From NCBI GenBank assembly GCA_003868215.1, contig QWDQ01000093.1, positions 1 through 40,633 on the forward strand: a DNA stretch of 40,633 bases, in the 5' to 3' direction. The notes under the pieces are model-generated. The model worked only from the letters and a program-made list of their open reading frames with translations, did not search any database and had not been told where the DNA came from. Position numbers and translations under genes: made by a program. This DNA is from Pseudophaeomoniella oleicola. Its lineage: Eukaryota > Ascomycota > Eurotiomycetes > Phaeomoniellales > Phaeomoniellaceae. Positions within the stretch are counted from its first letter, which is position 1, and each line of letters opens with the position of its first letter. Below, piece after piece: positions 1 through 9,491 of the stretch.

Positions 1-315
1 AAATACGTAATTTTCAGAATTTGGTGAGGGAACTGCGTGGAATCTAGGTGTGCGCGGTAACCCCGTAGGTGGACTTAGGGGTTTCCTTTTTGGGGGGGAG
101 AACCGTTTCTATTAAAAGAGCGACACAGGGAGGCGGAAGCAACGAAAGAGATAAAGAATAGGATAGGTATAGGAGTGATCTCTTGCTAATCTACCATAGA
201 CCGGTATGAGAAAAAATGTCGATTCGCTGCATTGCTGTGGTATCATATGTTGTCGTTCTCCATTCTCCGTTCAAAAGACCAGTGTATCCCCCCGACAGGC
301 CAAGAGACTTCTCCC
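1..315. other. 3' flank of DET1-like gene, no gene seen
   Basis: This stretch lies downstream of the stop of the minus-strand phosphatase gene and runs to the window edge. It holds a G-run near 92-99. Short open frames here have no recognisable similarity and no start context of note. It is probably 3' UTR and spacer. Confidence 0.5.
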
Positions 316-1845
316 TCAGTATAGACTACCTCTTACACTTCTTTCCTCTTTCTCGGCTTCAAGGATTCTGGCTTCTTCTTCTAATTGTAGTCTGCGGTAT
401 TCCCGCTCTTCGTGTTCATCGCCTTCAAAACTAGCATCGCTTTGATCTCCCAATGCGTCTACCATTATACGGCCATCTGGATTGTTCGCCGATGTACTCT
501 TCGCCAACGAAGGAGCACTTTTACTCTTGTGCTGCCTCCTTTGCTTCGGGACATCGCTTTCATCTTCGGAACTTCCAATGCCAGACCTTGAGCCGCCGCC
601 GTCACGACCTCCCATGTGAAGTAAGGCATACCTCCTTTCCGATACTGGATGCTTATTAGGATGAAGAATGTTTGGGTCCGATGACATGGCGTTCAAGGAA
701 ATGTAAGATGGTGTCCCGTCAGGTGAGGATACTATGTCCTCGGCGCCAGGAACTTTCAAGTGTGATGGTTTACGTCGTCCTTCGACCAGAGGGACATTTA
801 CTGCATCCGAATCCGAGTCTGGAAGAGGGTAGAGGTATTTGCTTTCGCTCTTTCGCCTGGTCTCTTTGCGCTGCAGAGCATCTTTGATATTATTTTGGAA
901 CGACCCTTCGTCTTTGAACAAATCGGCGGTGTTTTGTCTTGTTGGCTTCCGTGACGGTACGTGGTCACCGTGATTACAGCCATCGGGACAACCCCCCCAT
1001 TTTCGCTGAACAGGCACCGCTGAGTCGTCAACTCCAGGATTCGAGGGTTCATAGAAGCCGGTGAGACCACGCGTTTCCCGTTCCCGTCGTAGTTCACTCC
1101 AGGTGCGTAACTTGTTCTGCAGCACGTATCTGCCGTTTTCATCGTTGCGCTTCATGACCACGAATTCGCAATGATTAATATTTCGCAAATCTTCAAAATA
1201 CTCCACGCTAAAATGATACCATTTCATCAAAAATACCCGGGTCATAAGCCCATGTGTAACGAGGACACAAACGCTGGCGAAATCATCTTCATGGAATCTC
1301 CTCCATAAAGAATCATTGAAGCCGCTGACGCGGTCATACGCATCGGCTGCTGACTCCCCGTTGGGTATCCTGTAGAAGAAATGTCCATAGTCTGCCCGTT
1401 CTCGCCACATACGCTCCATTTCCGCAGAACATGGCTGAAAATTACCAAAATCTTGTTCCCGAAGGCGTGGTTCTTCGTAGACCTTGATAGTGCGGCGCGG
1501 AAACGGTGATGGAGAAGGATCATCTGAAGTCAACGACCGAAGGATGCCTTCTGTTGTCTCACGTGTCCGCCGATAAGGGGATGTAAAAAAGTGAAGGGTA
1601 TCATCAGGGCGCAGCAGCTCGCGGAGTTTGCGCCCTGCCTCAAGCGCTTGTTTATATCCCTCTGGAGTAAGCTTCACTCGGTGATCTGGTATAGACTGGT
1701 GTATGTCGCGGTTCTTATTTCCCTCGGATTGGGCGTGCCGTATCAAAATGATAAGCTTCAGCAGTATCATGTTAGTACGATCGCTAAACCAAGGGACTGC
1801 ACAAGGATGTTCTCGTTCTAGACCACTTACCCTTGGTTTTCCCAT
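316..1845 (-). CDS. DET1: Histidine phosphatase / phosphoglycerate-mutase family protein (DET1-like), one intron
   Basis: Two exons, complement(316..1755, 1831..1845), give 484 aa. Exon 1 encodes only MGKPR. The 75-nt intron (1756-1830) has a GTAAGT donor, a CTAAC branch site and an AG acceptor. Splicing joins MGKPR to LIILIRHAQSEGN, which restores the RHG phosphatase signature with the phospho-accepting His at residue 12. A LTPEGYKQALEAG helix, the LREQDFGNFQ segment and a second catalytic VTHG follow. Family members remove phosphate through a phosphohistidine. Yeast Det1 is an acid phosphatase linked to sterol movement, and I infer a similar role. After about residue 240 there is a long low-complexity charged tail ending in a Glu/Arg-rich helix, as in other filamentous-fungal homologues. 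The intron is a multiple of three with no stop, so retention would insert 25 residues. The gene is divergent from COG8. Confidence 0.88.
   Translation of the reverse strand: MGKPRVSGLEREHPCAVPWFSDRTNMILLKLIILIRHAQSEGNKNRDIHQSIPDHRVKLTPEGYKQALEAGRKLRELLRPDDTLHFFTSPYRRTRETTEGILRSLTSDDPSPSPFPRRTIKVYEEPRLREQDFGNFQPCSAEMERMWRERADYGHFFYRIPNGESAADAYDRVSGFNDSLWRRFHEDDFASVCVLVTHGLMTRVFLMKWYHFSVEYFEDLRNINHCEFVVMKRNDENGRYVLQNKLRTWSELRRERETRGLTGFYEPSNPGVDDSAVPVQRKWGGCPDGCNHGDHVPSRKPTRQNTADLFKDEGSFQNNIKDALQRKETRRKSESKYLYPLPDSDSDAVNVPLVEGRRKPSHLKVPGAEDIVSSPDGTPSYISLNAMSSDPNILHPNKHPVSERRYALLHMGGRDGGGSRSGIGSSEDESDVPKQRRQHKSKSAPSLAKSTSANNPDGRIMVDALGDQSDASFEGDEHEEREYRRLQLEEEARILEAEKEERSVRGSLY
1756..1830 (-). 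other. Intron of DET1-like gene, in frame and stop-free
   Basis: The 75-nt intron has a GTAAGT donor at 1830, a TACTAAC branch region and an acceptor at 1756. It contains no stop in the reading frame. Removing it brings the N terminus into agreement with the family. Confidence 0.85.
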
Positions 1846-2164
1846 TATGTGCCAGACCAGCTGAACAGATCGTGTCTCGTAAAGTGTGTAATGCTACAAA
1901 AGGAGAAAGAGAAGACAAGAGAGGAGAGGAGAGGAGAGGAGAGGAGAGATAGAGGGGCCAGCGACATGAAACTCGGGCCAGAGAGAGGATGGAGGAGGTG
2001 AAGGTGGGACATCTCGAAACTGCGGCTGCGGCTCCGATTGACTGTCGGGGATCTTGAATCCCCAATTCCCAATCCACGCGGTAGGATATGTAATTATCCC
2101 TACAGTTGAATTATCTCAGTGATTCGAATTACTCAACAGCCGGCAGAGGATAGATCCTCTCGCC
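1846..2164. promoter_or_regulatory. Divergent promoter region of DET1-like and COG8
   Basis: These 319 bp separate two start codons on opposite strands, so both promoters must lie here. The region has an AGAGG tandem repeat near 1918-1948. The imperfect dyad GGGGATCTTGAATCCCC begins near 2047. No clear TATA box was seen. Confidence 0.6.
1918..1948. repeat. (AGAGG)n 5-bp tandem repeat
   Basis: About six copies of a purine-only 5-bp unit lie between the divergent DET1-like and COG8 genes, about 75 bp upstream of the DET1-like start. Polypurine tracts are common in fungal promoters. Confidence 0.85.
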
Positions 2165-3586
2165 ATGGCAGACGCTTTGGGGGAGCTTCTGGCACCTTAC
2201 GTGCATCGTCCTGCGGCGGTAACCTCAGGGCAATCGTCCGTCGCAGCTACAAAATATCTCACCAGACTGACGACCCTGTCCCTGGATGCGCTTTCTACAA
2301 CCGAACCACAGTCGCTCGCTCAATCATCTCACTCAGTCAACCTCTCCCTTCAGTCCCTTGCCAATCGCTCAAATCGATCTATCATCGCCGCTGCAGACTC
2401 TCTAAGCAGTCTGCAGGATTCTATCCCCTCTCTGATTCAGGAATCTACGCAGTTACGAGATGCGGTTCCTAAGCTTGACGAAGAAGCTGTGCGCTTCTCC
2501 ACTATCTATAGCAAGAGCAGTCAGAACGCACTCCTAGACAGACGGAAACAGGCGATGTTGCTCTCGAGAAACGTTGACCGGTTATCCGACATTCTGGAAC
2601 TTCCCACGCTACTCTCGACGACCATAAGCTCGTCATCTGTCGCAAGCTCTGCGGGAAATACCACCTCAGGCTTGAGCTACTCGAATGCTTTGGACTTGTT
2701 TGCCCATATCAGAAGACTCCAAATACTGTATCCGTCATCTGCCATTGTCAAGTCAATATTGAATGAGGCAGAGGAAGCAATGAAGGAGATGACATCCAGC
2801 CTCATCATGTCGCTACGATCACAACAGAATATCAGACTAGCTGCGGCGATACGGACAATTGGTTGGCTTCGAAGAGTGGCACCTGACCTTCTAACTGCTA
2901 GTGCACACCAGCCTCAACAGGCCATCGGTGCCTCCAGTCATGACGAAGGTTCATTTGGGGCATTGTTCCTTACATGCCGGCTAGCGAACCTGCTTTCCAT
3001 GCTCGAAGCACTGGAACCTCTTCGGGACTTAGCAGACCAGGAGTCTGAGAGACGTCAAGAAGTGACAGTTGACTCCAATCCAAATCTGAACAGCGACGTT
3101 GGCAGGCCTGGTCTTTCCCGCACGCGGAGCGCTGTTTACGGGCAACAGTCTGAGCGCTATCTCAAAAGATACATTGAGATTTTCCGAGAGCAGTCATTTT
3201 CAATCATCTCAATGTATAAGAACATTTTCCCGTCGGATCCCAGCGATGCTAGCGCAAGTATAGACGACGGCTTGCTACCATTACCGACGGCGCTGCAGAC
3301 ATTCCCTCTTCACTTGGTCGATCTCCTAGCAGAGACATTGAAGACGTATATGCCCAACATCAAAGACAGCAGTGCTCGTGAATCATTAATGACACAAGTG
3401 TTATATACCGCAGGCAGTCTAGGTCGGTTAGGAGCCGATTTCGGTTTGATTATTGCCTTCCTTGGAGATGGAGTAGACGAACAGGCCAACGATTTCGACG
3501 TACCAGAATGGCAGGGCGTCATGAAAAAGCATCGCATCCAAGCTGGGCGCCTTGAGGCGTTAGCCAGTGGGCATGGATTGAGCTGA
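2165..3586 (+). CDS. COG8: Conserved oligomeric Golgi complex subunit 8 (Dor1 family)
   Basis: A single-exon gene of 473 aa. COG8 is a subunit of the COG tether, which captures retrograde vesicles at the Golgi and maintains glycosylation enzymes. The Dor1-type layout is visible: an N-terminal helical region (SLSSLQDSIPSLIQES, then DEEAVRFS), a central LILYPSSAIVKSILNEAEEAM-like helix set (shown only in part), the LTCRLANLLSMLEALEPLRD segment near residues 275-295, and YLKRYIEIFREQSFSIISMY near 335. Helices continue to the C terminus at ASGHGLS. There is no signal peptide or membrane span, which fits a peripheral Golgi protein. The start codon sits in a good context (gccATGgc) and there is no competing upstream in-frame ATG. 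The call rests on motif recognition, not on a search. Confidence 0.85.
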   Translation: MADALGELLAPYVHRPAAVTSGQSSVAATKYLTRLTTLSLDALSTTEPQSLAQSSHSVNLSLQSLANRSNRSIIAAADSLSSLQDSIPSLIQESTQLRDAVPKLDEEAVRFSTIYSKSSQNALLDRRKQAMLLSRNVDRLSDILELPTLLSTTISSSSVASSAGNTTSGLSYSNALDLFAHIRRLQILYPSSAIVKSILNEAEEAMKEMTSSLIMSLRSQQNIRLAAAIRTIGWLRRVAPDLLTASAHQPQQAIGASSHDEGSFGALFLTCRLANLLSMLEALEPLRDLADQESERRQEVTVDSNPNLNSDVGRPGLSRTRSAVYGQQSERYLKRYIEIFREQSFSIISMYKNIFPSDPSDASASIDDGLLPLPTALQTFPLHLVDLLAETLKTYMPNIKDSSARESLMTQVLYTAGSLGRLGADFGLIIAFLGDGVDEQANDFDVPEWQGVMKKHRIQAGRLEALASGHGLS

Positions 3587-4387
3587 ATATAGATGAGATA
3601 ATGACAAGGTTCGGCGTTAGAAGGATTTGTACGAATAAAATATCATGACGAGTATATACGCACGCATACTGTAAAAACAGAAGACACTGCAATGCGTCCA
3701 TCCGTCATTGGTCACCAATCCAGGTACCTATGCCATTACAAGAGGATCTAATAGATGTGAGACTGTTGAACACACGAGATGTGTATCTAACGCATTGAAC
3801 GGCTGGGTGCCTGACCTATTAACAGACCTTCCTTACCTACAAGTGGATTGGCTGGATGATTAGGTTTAACGGGACTGGTTCCTAGGCCATTCGGCTTATC
3901 AGCCTCGTTTGGGGCTCCTCGGGATCTAACTTAGTTATCTTAGGTCGCCAGCCTTACCTATCCAGTGCCTATCCAGTGCCTATCCAGTGCCTAACATTAC
4001 CTCACCTTGCCCCCGCAGTGCTCCTTGCGTCCGTTCCCGGCCATTCTACGCCTCATCTTACAATACATGCACTTTGTTCATACATTTTCCATTCATCAAA
4101 AGAGATTCTTCCCATTCACTCCATCGAATATCAGTCCAGACATATTGCAGATTTCTTTGTTGTCCCATACGCATTTAAACACGTTCCTCTTTCATCCGTC
4201 GATATCCTTGACTTCGTCAACACGGGTATATCGTCGTGACAAGCTGTTTGTGTTCCTTCGGTATCATAAGCATCACAGAAGTTGGGTTGGCTACCTGTAA
4301 CTGCACATACATGAAATCGGTTACTATCAGCTCAAGCGGAACTACAACGTCGCCAATTGGTGGATTCGTCCAGATTTGGATACCACG
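3587..4387. other. Intergenic region between COG8 and EAF, with 11-bp triplicate
   Basis: These 801 bp lie between two plus-strand genes. The first part is the COG8 3' flank. The middle has three tandem copies of CCTATCCAGTG near 3956-3988 and several TAGGT/ACCTA words. The rest is probably promoter and 5' UTR of the EAF gene. Three overlapping short frames at 3976-4300 show no recognisable protein. Confidence 0.6.
3956..3988. repeat. CCTATCCAGTG x3 tandem repeat
   Basis: Three perfect adjacent copies of an 11-bp unit lie about 400 bp upstream of the EAF start codon. The period is close to one helical turn. Confidence 0.85.
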
Positions 4388-5794
4388 ATGGCAGCTCGCA
4401 GCTCGCCTATGATCCAGGCGGCCAGGTCACCAGCGATCCGACCCTCAGGGCCAACGCAGATTGACCCAAATCGCATAGGAGATTATCCTGTGGTGCTCGG
4501 CGAGAAGCTGAACAAGAGGCTTTCCAGAGAAGCCGCTACATCATCTGACCATTTCTATGGAATCAGATACAATTACAGGCCGAAGCATACCTCGACAAGC
4601 CAGAAAACCACGATCCGACGAGGAAAGTCTGAAAAGACGTTCGATCTTACCATCGAAGATGCCCCAGAAGGTCATGAAGCCATCTCTTTCAAATACCGCG
4701 GGAGCATCGATCCCAGGTCCTCTGCTTCTGCTGAGGATGAGACAACCCTTGCATTGGTCTTCGACCAGGAGAAACAGGTATTCGTGGTAGAGCCAATTTC
4801 AGCGGAACTGAACTTCAACCTCGTATCAGGGCCAGGCCAATTACGCCAATATCCAAAATTACCACTTGTCGATGGCTACGGCGAGGAGGCAGATGAAGAC
4901 GGTTCTTTTGGAGACGGAGGTTCTTCGGCAAGCGATGAGGAGCCTCCGGATGATGATAATCCTTATGACTACAGACATTTTATTGATCAAGCTCGTAACG
5001 CTGTTGCGATTTCTACCCCTCGCCTTGGAACATCACCCAGCGTGCAGCCACAAACAGGTGTCAACCGGTTGCTTACGACATCGAAGCCTGGTGCTTCTAC
5101 ATCGCCTGCTCTAGCTTCAGTCACCAAGGCAAAGCCTAGACCGGTGCCTTCTACGAACCGAGCATCCACTACCAGACCCACGGCAAAGGCAGGAGCTGGT
5201 AAATCCAAGGCATCTACATCAGCTACCGGCATAAAATCTATGCCCAAATCTTCGGCAGTGATAACCGCTTCCGATGAGGAATCCGAGAAAGACGAACCCC
5301 CTCCGCGTCAAAAACCTCGACAACAACCACAAATACGCGCCGCTAAGACTTCTACAGGCAAAGGCTACTCATCTCCTCATATTGTTATTGACGAGGCATC
5401 TGGGTTGGAGATTGACATGGGTTCACCACCGCCGATGCGCCGATCTCGTAGCCAGATAGATCCATCAGCTTTCGCCAGTCGTTCGCCGTCACGCTCCGTT
5501 AGTCGATCACCTGCCCCAGCATCACTCAGTGCCGATGGTGAAAGTGACAAAGAAATGACAGATGTCCAGGGACACGAGGATAGTGATATTGAACCAATTA
5601 GACTTCCACCACCGAGGGCAGACACAAGGAAACAAAGGTCCTCTAGTAATGCAAGAAGAATTTCGGTCGAAGCAGAGATCCCGGTAGCAGATGAGGAGGA
5701 GGACGACGATGTTGATGATATGGCCTTTGCTGACCTTATGGAGCAGGAGCTCCGCCAGGCAGAGGAGGAAAGTGAGATCAGCGAGGAAGAGTAG
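4388..5794 (+). CDS. RNA polymerase II elongation factor, EAF (ELL-associated factor) family
   Basis: A single-exon gene of 468 aa starting at the ATG of MAARSSPM; there is no in-frame ATG just upstream. Residues about 20-145 match the EAF N-terminal domain: RIGDYPVVLGEKLNKRL, then HFYGIRYNYRPKH, EKTFDLTIED and FVVEPISAELNFNLV. EAF proteins bind ELL and stimulate Pol II elongation in the nucleus. Fission yeast has the Ell1-Eaf1 pair, and no ELL gene lies in this window. The rest is low-complexity Ser/Thr/Pro/Lys-rich sequence with acidic patches (DEESEKDE near 300, EEEDDDVDD near 440) and an acidic C terminus (EESEISEEE), typical of transactivating tails. An RS-like run of Ser-Arg pairs is near residues 360-380. 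Confidence 0.82.
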   Translation: MAARSSPMIQAARSPAIRPSGPTQIDPNRIGDYPVVLGEKLNKRLSREAATSSDHFYGIRYNYRPKHTSTSQKTTIRRGKSEKTFDLTIEDAPEGHEAISFKYRGSIDPRSSASAEDETTLALVFDQEKQVFVVEPISAELNFNLVSGPGQLRQYPKLPLVDGYGEEADEDGSFGDGGSSASDEEPPDDDNPYDYRHFIDQARNAVAISTPRLGTSPSVQPQTGVNRLLTTSKPGASTSPALASVTKAKPRPVPSTNRASTTRPTAKAGAGKSKASTSATGIKSMPKSSAVITASDEESEKDEPPPRQKPRQQPQIRAAKTSTGKGYSSPHIVIDEASGLEIDMGSPPPMRRSRSQIDPSAFASRSPSRSVSRSPAPASLSADGESDKEMTDVQGHEDSDIEPIRLPPPRADTRKQRSSSNARRISVEAEIPVADEEEDDDVDDMAFADLMEQELRQAEEESEISEEE

Positions 5795-6537
5795 ATTTCA
5801 TTACCTAGGCGTCTTTTTGTTTTGAAAGTGTTGACCTGGCGTCAGGGAAGTCGGTGGTTGACGACGACCAAGGTTCAGCATTTCGTGATATCCCCCACAT
5901 GGTTCTGAAGATCCGCGTCGCATAGCATAGTGTGTATACAGTCCAGCGAAGGCGTTCGGACATTTCAGCACATTCTTCCCCTTAGCAGCTGAGGAGGTTT
6001 TAGAGAATCAAAGTCATTCAAACAAGCTCGGATAGAAGCAGTCCTAACCAACATTTCCGTTCATCATCGAGAGCATGTGGCCTGATTCATTTCAAACATC
6101 GCTTCCCCGCCGTGACGATCATGACGCGAGGCCTGAGACTAACCACTTCATTGAACAATTGGCCCATAATTAGATCCGCACAATATGATACTACAAGACG
6201 CTTTCTCAACGGCGAGACGGCTTATTTGAATGGTTGAGTATGCTGGAATAATGGCGGATAATGCTGACCGCATCCTCATACCTGCAACCCACGCCTGTTC
6301 ACCATTCAGTGAACGATTTGTAGGACAAGGATTCCCCTTGTGTATTACAGCGGTATAAGCATTCTGCTATCTCTGCCAGTCTCTTGGCCACTCATTGTTC
6401 TTCACGTCACTCGCTCGGGAAGTTTGTCTTTGTGCTGTTGACTTGGAGGGAGATAACTCCGGTGTATAAGTTATCAAACATCATCTCATTTCATCCGTAT
6501 ATCCCCCTTTCCCTTGGATATTTCTGCCTCCTTCGGC
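5795..6537. promoter_or_regulatory. EAF 3' flank and GH31 promoter region
   Basis: These 743 bp lie between two plus-strand genes. A TATA-like GTGTATAAG near 6461 sits about 75 bp upstream of the GH31 start. No other gene or strong motif is seen. Confidence 0.5.
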
Positions 6538-9144
6538 ATGGAGCAATATAATTATCCTAGCAATCCCGTGGCAGAACAGGACTCTATCGTCCAAGGCCCC
6601 AAATATCGGTTCACTGTCCTTTTCGACGGACTTGTGCGGTACGAATGGGCACCAGATGGCCAATTCGAGGATCGCCCGTCCATCTTCGCTGTCAACAGGA
6701 GATTCCCTGTCCCCGAGTTCAACGTGCTCGAGACGGATGAGGCGTTGGAGATCGTGACGGAACGATTTCATCTAGTCTACGCGAAGTCATTGGATTGTTT
6801 CAGTCCGAATAGCTTGACGGTGCAGGTCAAGGGTGCCATTGCACAGTGGGGGACCATATGGAGGTATAGCATCGAGGACCCTTTCCATGGGAACCTCGGA
6901 GGGACAGCCCGAACTCTAGATGGCGCCAACGGTGCTATCCCATTGGAAGATGGAGTCCTGTCCAGACGAGGATACGCTGAAATCAACGATACCTCCTCCA
7001 TGCTCCTCGAGTCTAATGGCTGGGTAGCTCCACGACGGCCAGGTGAAGGACGTGCGGATGGTTATGTCTTTGCTTATGGGTTGGACTATCGAGCTGCCAT
7101 CAAGGCCTACTACGCCGTGTCCGGACCTCAACCGTCCCTTCCCCGATGGGCGTTGGGAAACTGGTGGTCTCGCTTCTATCCATATACTACCGACAGTTAC
7201 ACAGAACTCATGGACCACTTTGCGGAGGAAAAGGTGCCACTGTCTGTGGCTGTTATTGATATGGAATGGCATTTGGTCAAGTCACCCGAAGTTCTCGCAT
7301 CTGGTTCCACTGGTTGGACCGGATATACTTGGGATAAGGAGCTCTTTCCGGATCCTCCCAAGTTCCTGAAGACACTTCACGACAAGTACAAATTGAAGGT
7401 AACCCTGAACGATCATCCTGCAGATGGCGTCTACAGCTACGAAGATTCATATGAAGACATGGCCAAGGCGCTTGGTCACGACACCAGTCATCGGACGCCA
7501 ATTCACTTTGATCCGACATCACCAAAATTCTTCAAAGAGTTCTTCCAGATCCTTCACCGACGTCTCGAGAATCAAGGCGTCGATTTCTGGTGGGTTGATT
7601 GGCAACAGGGAGCATACACCCGCATCCCGGGGATTGATCCTCTCTGGTTACTGAACCATTTCCATTTCATCGACAACAAGCTCTACCCTCCACCTACATG
7701 TCCATCAGCGGCCTCAAGGCCATTGATCTTCTCCCGCTACGCTGGGCCAGGATCGCACCGTTATCCCCTGGGATTTTCGGGAGATAGTCACTGTACCTGG
7801 GATTCATTGGAGTTCCAACCTTACTTCACTCTGACCGCCTCCAATATTGGCTACGGATGGTGGTCTCATGATATCGGAGGACATATGCTAGGCAGCCGTG
7901 ACGATGAGCTGGTCACCAGATGGATCCAATTGGGTTGTATGTCACCCGTCCTTCGACTCCACTCGTCGGATAGTCCATGGATGGGCAAAGAACCGTGGAA
8001 CTACGAACCAATCGCACGTGAAGCGATTGACACCTGGCTCAGGTTCCGTCACCGTCTGCTTCCGTACCTGGGAAGCGTTAACTTTGCAATGGGCCAAGAA
8101 GGCGAATCTCAAAACTGGCCTGTCGTCCAGCCCATGTACTGGGACTATCCCACAGTTGACGCGGCCTACGCGTGCAAGAACCAGTTCTTCTTCGGCTCAT
8201 CGAATCTGATCGTCGCACCTATAACGAGTCCCAGTAGCCCAAAGTCCAAGTTGGCAGGAGTGAAAGCATGGCTGCCACCACCCGTGAACGAGGACGAGAA
8301 GCCAGCCCGATGGGTCGACATCTTCACCAGCACGGTCTATACGTCAAACAAAGAAATCATCCTGCACCGTCCGTTGGCACAATATCCTGTGCTTGCCAAG
8401 GAAGGTACGATCATTCCATTAGATGCTCTAGACTCCCCAGGAAACGGATGTGAGAATCCGTCATCCTTCGAACTGCTCGTCGTCGTCGGCCGTGACGCTC
8501 AATTCACCATCCTCGAAGAAGAAGTCGACGACCCGGATCACCAAATGTCATCGGACAAAGCATTATCACATGCAGGTTCCCTCCGATCCATCCCTATCAA
8601 ATGGACACAGTCCTCGTCCACTCTGACAATTGGTCCCGTCACCGGACCATCGGCTTCACCATTATCCTCCGGTTCCAAGAGAGGTTTCAAGATCCGCCTC
8701 CCGTCCATCACCACCCTCACCTCTCCCTCCTCCTCCATCAAAGCAGCCTACGCCAACGAACCCATCGAAAACATCGAAATCCACACCCAAAAAACCCACC
8801 CGACAACTACCCCTACCCCGACCCACCCCCTCTTCACCGGCGACTCCACAACCATCACCATCCCCCCTCTTCCCTTCCCCCTCTCTTCCACCCTCACCAT
8901 CACCTTTTCTTCGTCATCTTCCTCCTCGCCCCTAACCCTCGACGAACCCCCCAACCCCCTCCCCCAAATCTTCAAATACGTCCAATCCGCCCAACTCGAC
9001 TTTGGCTTGAAAACCCAGATCTGGAACATCGTCGGCGACAAAGGGGTCTCTGTGGCGGGGAAACTGGCTCGCTTGAGCGTGCTTGATGGTGTGGATGAGG
9101 AGGTTTTGGGGCCGGTTTTTGAGGGTTTGGGGGCGCAGGCTTAG
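6538..9144 (+). CDS. Glycoside hydrolase family 31, alpha-glucosidase-like
   Basis: An intronless gene of 868 aa. GH31 enzymes hydrolyse alpha-glucosidic or related bonds with retention. The fold is readable: N-terminal beta domain (about 1-200, VLFDGLVRYEWAPDG), then the barrel with WALGNWWSRFYPY and AVIDMEWH. The nucleophile region is FWWVDWQQG with Asp354. The acid/base region is GFSGDSH with Asp416. Then come YGWWSHDIGGH and a C-terminal beta domain. No signal peptide is evident, so an intracellular enzyme is inferred. The WWVDWQQG form and lack of secretion resemble the bacterial-like fungal GH31 group, so the true substrate is uncertain. The start is the first in-frame ATG (MEQYNYPS). 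From about 8650 to 8990 the DNA becomes very C-rich, encoding a Pro/Ser/Thr-rich insertion before a conserved-looking end (IWNIVGDKGV). Confidence 0.88.
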   Translation: MEQYNYPSNPVAEQDSIVQGPKYRFTVLFDGLVRYEWAPDGQFEDRPSIFAVNRRFPVPEFNVLETDEALEIVTERFHLVYAKSLDCFSPNSLTVQVKGAIAQWGTIWRYSIEDPFHGNLGGTARTLDGANGAIPLEDGVLSRRGYAEINDTSSMLLESNGWVAPRRPGEGRADGYVFAYGLDYRAAIKAYYAVSGPQPSLPRWALGNWWSRFYPYTTDSYTELMDHFAEEKVPLSVAVIDMEWHLVKSPEVLASGSTGWTGYTWDKELFPDPPKFLKTLHDKYKLKVTLNDHPADGVYSYEDSYEDMAKALGHDTSHRTPIHFDPTSPKFFKEFFQILHRRLENQGVDFWWVDWQQGAYTRIPGIDPLWLLNHFHFIDNKLYPPPTCPSAASRPLIFSRYAGPGSHRYPLGFSGDSHCTWDSLEFQPYFTLTASNIGYGWWSHDIGGHMLGSRDDELVTRWIQLGCMSPVLRLHSSDSPWMGKEPWNYEPIAREAIDTWLRFRHRLLPYLGSVNFAMGQEGESQNWPVVQPMYWDYPTVDAAYACKNQFFFGSSNLIVAPITSPSSPKSKLAGVKAWLPPPVNEDEKPARWVDIFTSTVYTSNKEIILHRPLAQYPVLAKEGTIIPLDALDSPGNGCENPSSFELLVVVGRDAQFTILEEEVDDPDHQMSSDKALSHAGSLRSIPIKWTQSSSTLTIGPVTGPSASPLSSGSKRGFKIRLPSITTLTSPSSSIKAAYANEPIENIEIHTQKTHPTTTPTPTHPLFTGDSTTITIPPLPFPLSSTLTITFSSSSSSSPLTLDEPPNPLPQIFKYVQSAQLDFGLKTQIWNIVGDKGVSVAGKLARLSVLDGVDEEVLGPVFEGLGAQA

Positions 9145-9355
9145 TGAGAGGAAGAAGAAGAAGAAGAAAGGGGGGTTGGCTGGCTCCGGTTCTATTTTGG
9201 CATATCTTTGATTGAAAAAAAAGAGATTGATAAGTGCATATTGAACAGTTCTCTTATGTAGATCGAGTCGAGTCTGTCTGTCTGGGTGGGGAGAAAGGAA
9301 GACGTTTCGGAAAGCTTTTGTCTTCTCCTTTGGGATCTAATATACAGATACACAG

Positions 9356-9373
9356 TTAGGTACCTTAGGTACC
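9356..9373. repeat. TTAGGTACC x2 direct repeat
   Basis: Two adjacent perfect 9-bp copies, each holding the GGTACC palindrome, lie in the 3' region between GH31 and RRP3. Confidence 0.85.
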
Positions 9374-9470
9374 TACACATGGATGGTGGGAAATATATGT
9401 TTCTTCTTTCGGATTTGATATGGAATCAGAAAAATTGGTATATACAGAACAAAGAGAATAATAGTCCTAT

Positions 9471-9482
9471 CTACCTAGGTAG
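9471..9482. repeat. Perfect 12-bp palindrome CTACCTAGGTAG
   Basis: A self-complementary 12-mer sits just past the RRP3 stop. The same core ACCTAGGT recurs at 29883-29890, also in a convergent 3' region. Confidence 0.85.
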
Positions 9483-9491
9483 GGTATCTAT

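Larger units (their letters stand above)
9145..9491. other. Convergent 3' region between GH31 and RRP3
   Basis: These 347 bp lie between two converging genes. The region holds a short GAA repeat (9152-9171), a tandem TTAGGTACC pair (9356-9373) and the perfect palindrome CTACCTAGGTAG (9471-9482), ten bases from the RRP3 stop. It presumably carries both poly(A) sites. Confidence 0.6.

Noticed and set aside
3976-4300. Three overlapping short frames before the EAF gene
   Set aside because: They have no similarity to known proteins and lie where the EAF promoter and leader are expected.
8601-9086. Pro/His-rich plus frames overlapping the GH31 C terminus
   Set aside because: They come from the C-rich DNA of the GH31 linker, and the GH31 frame runs through to a conserved-looking end.
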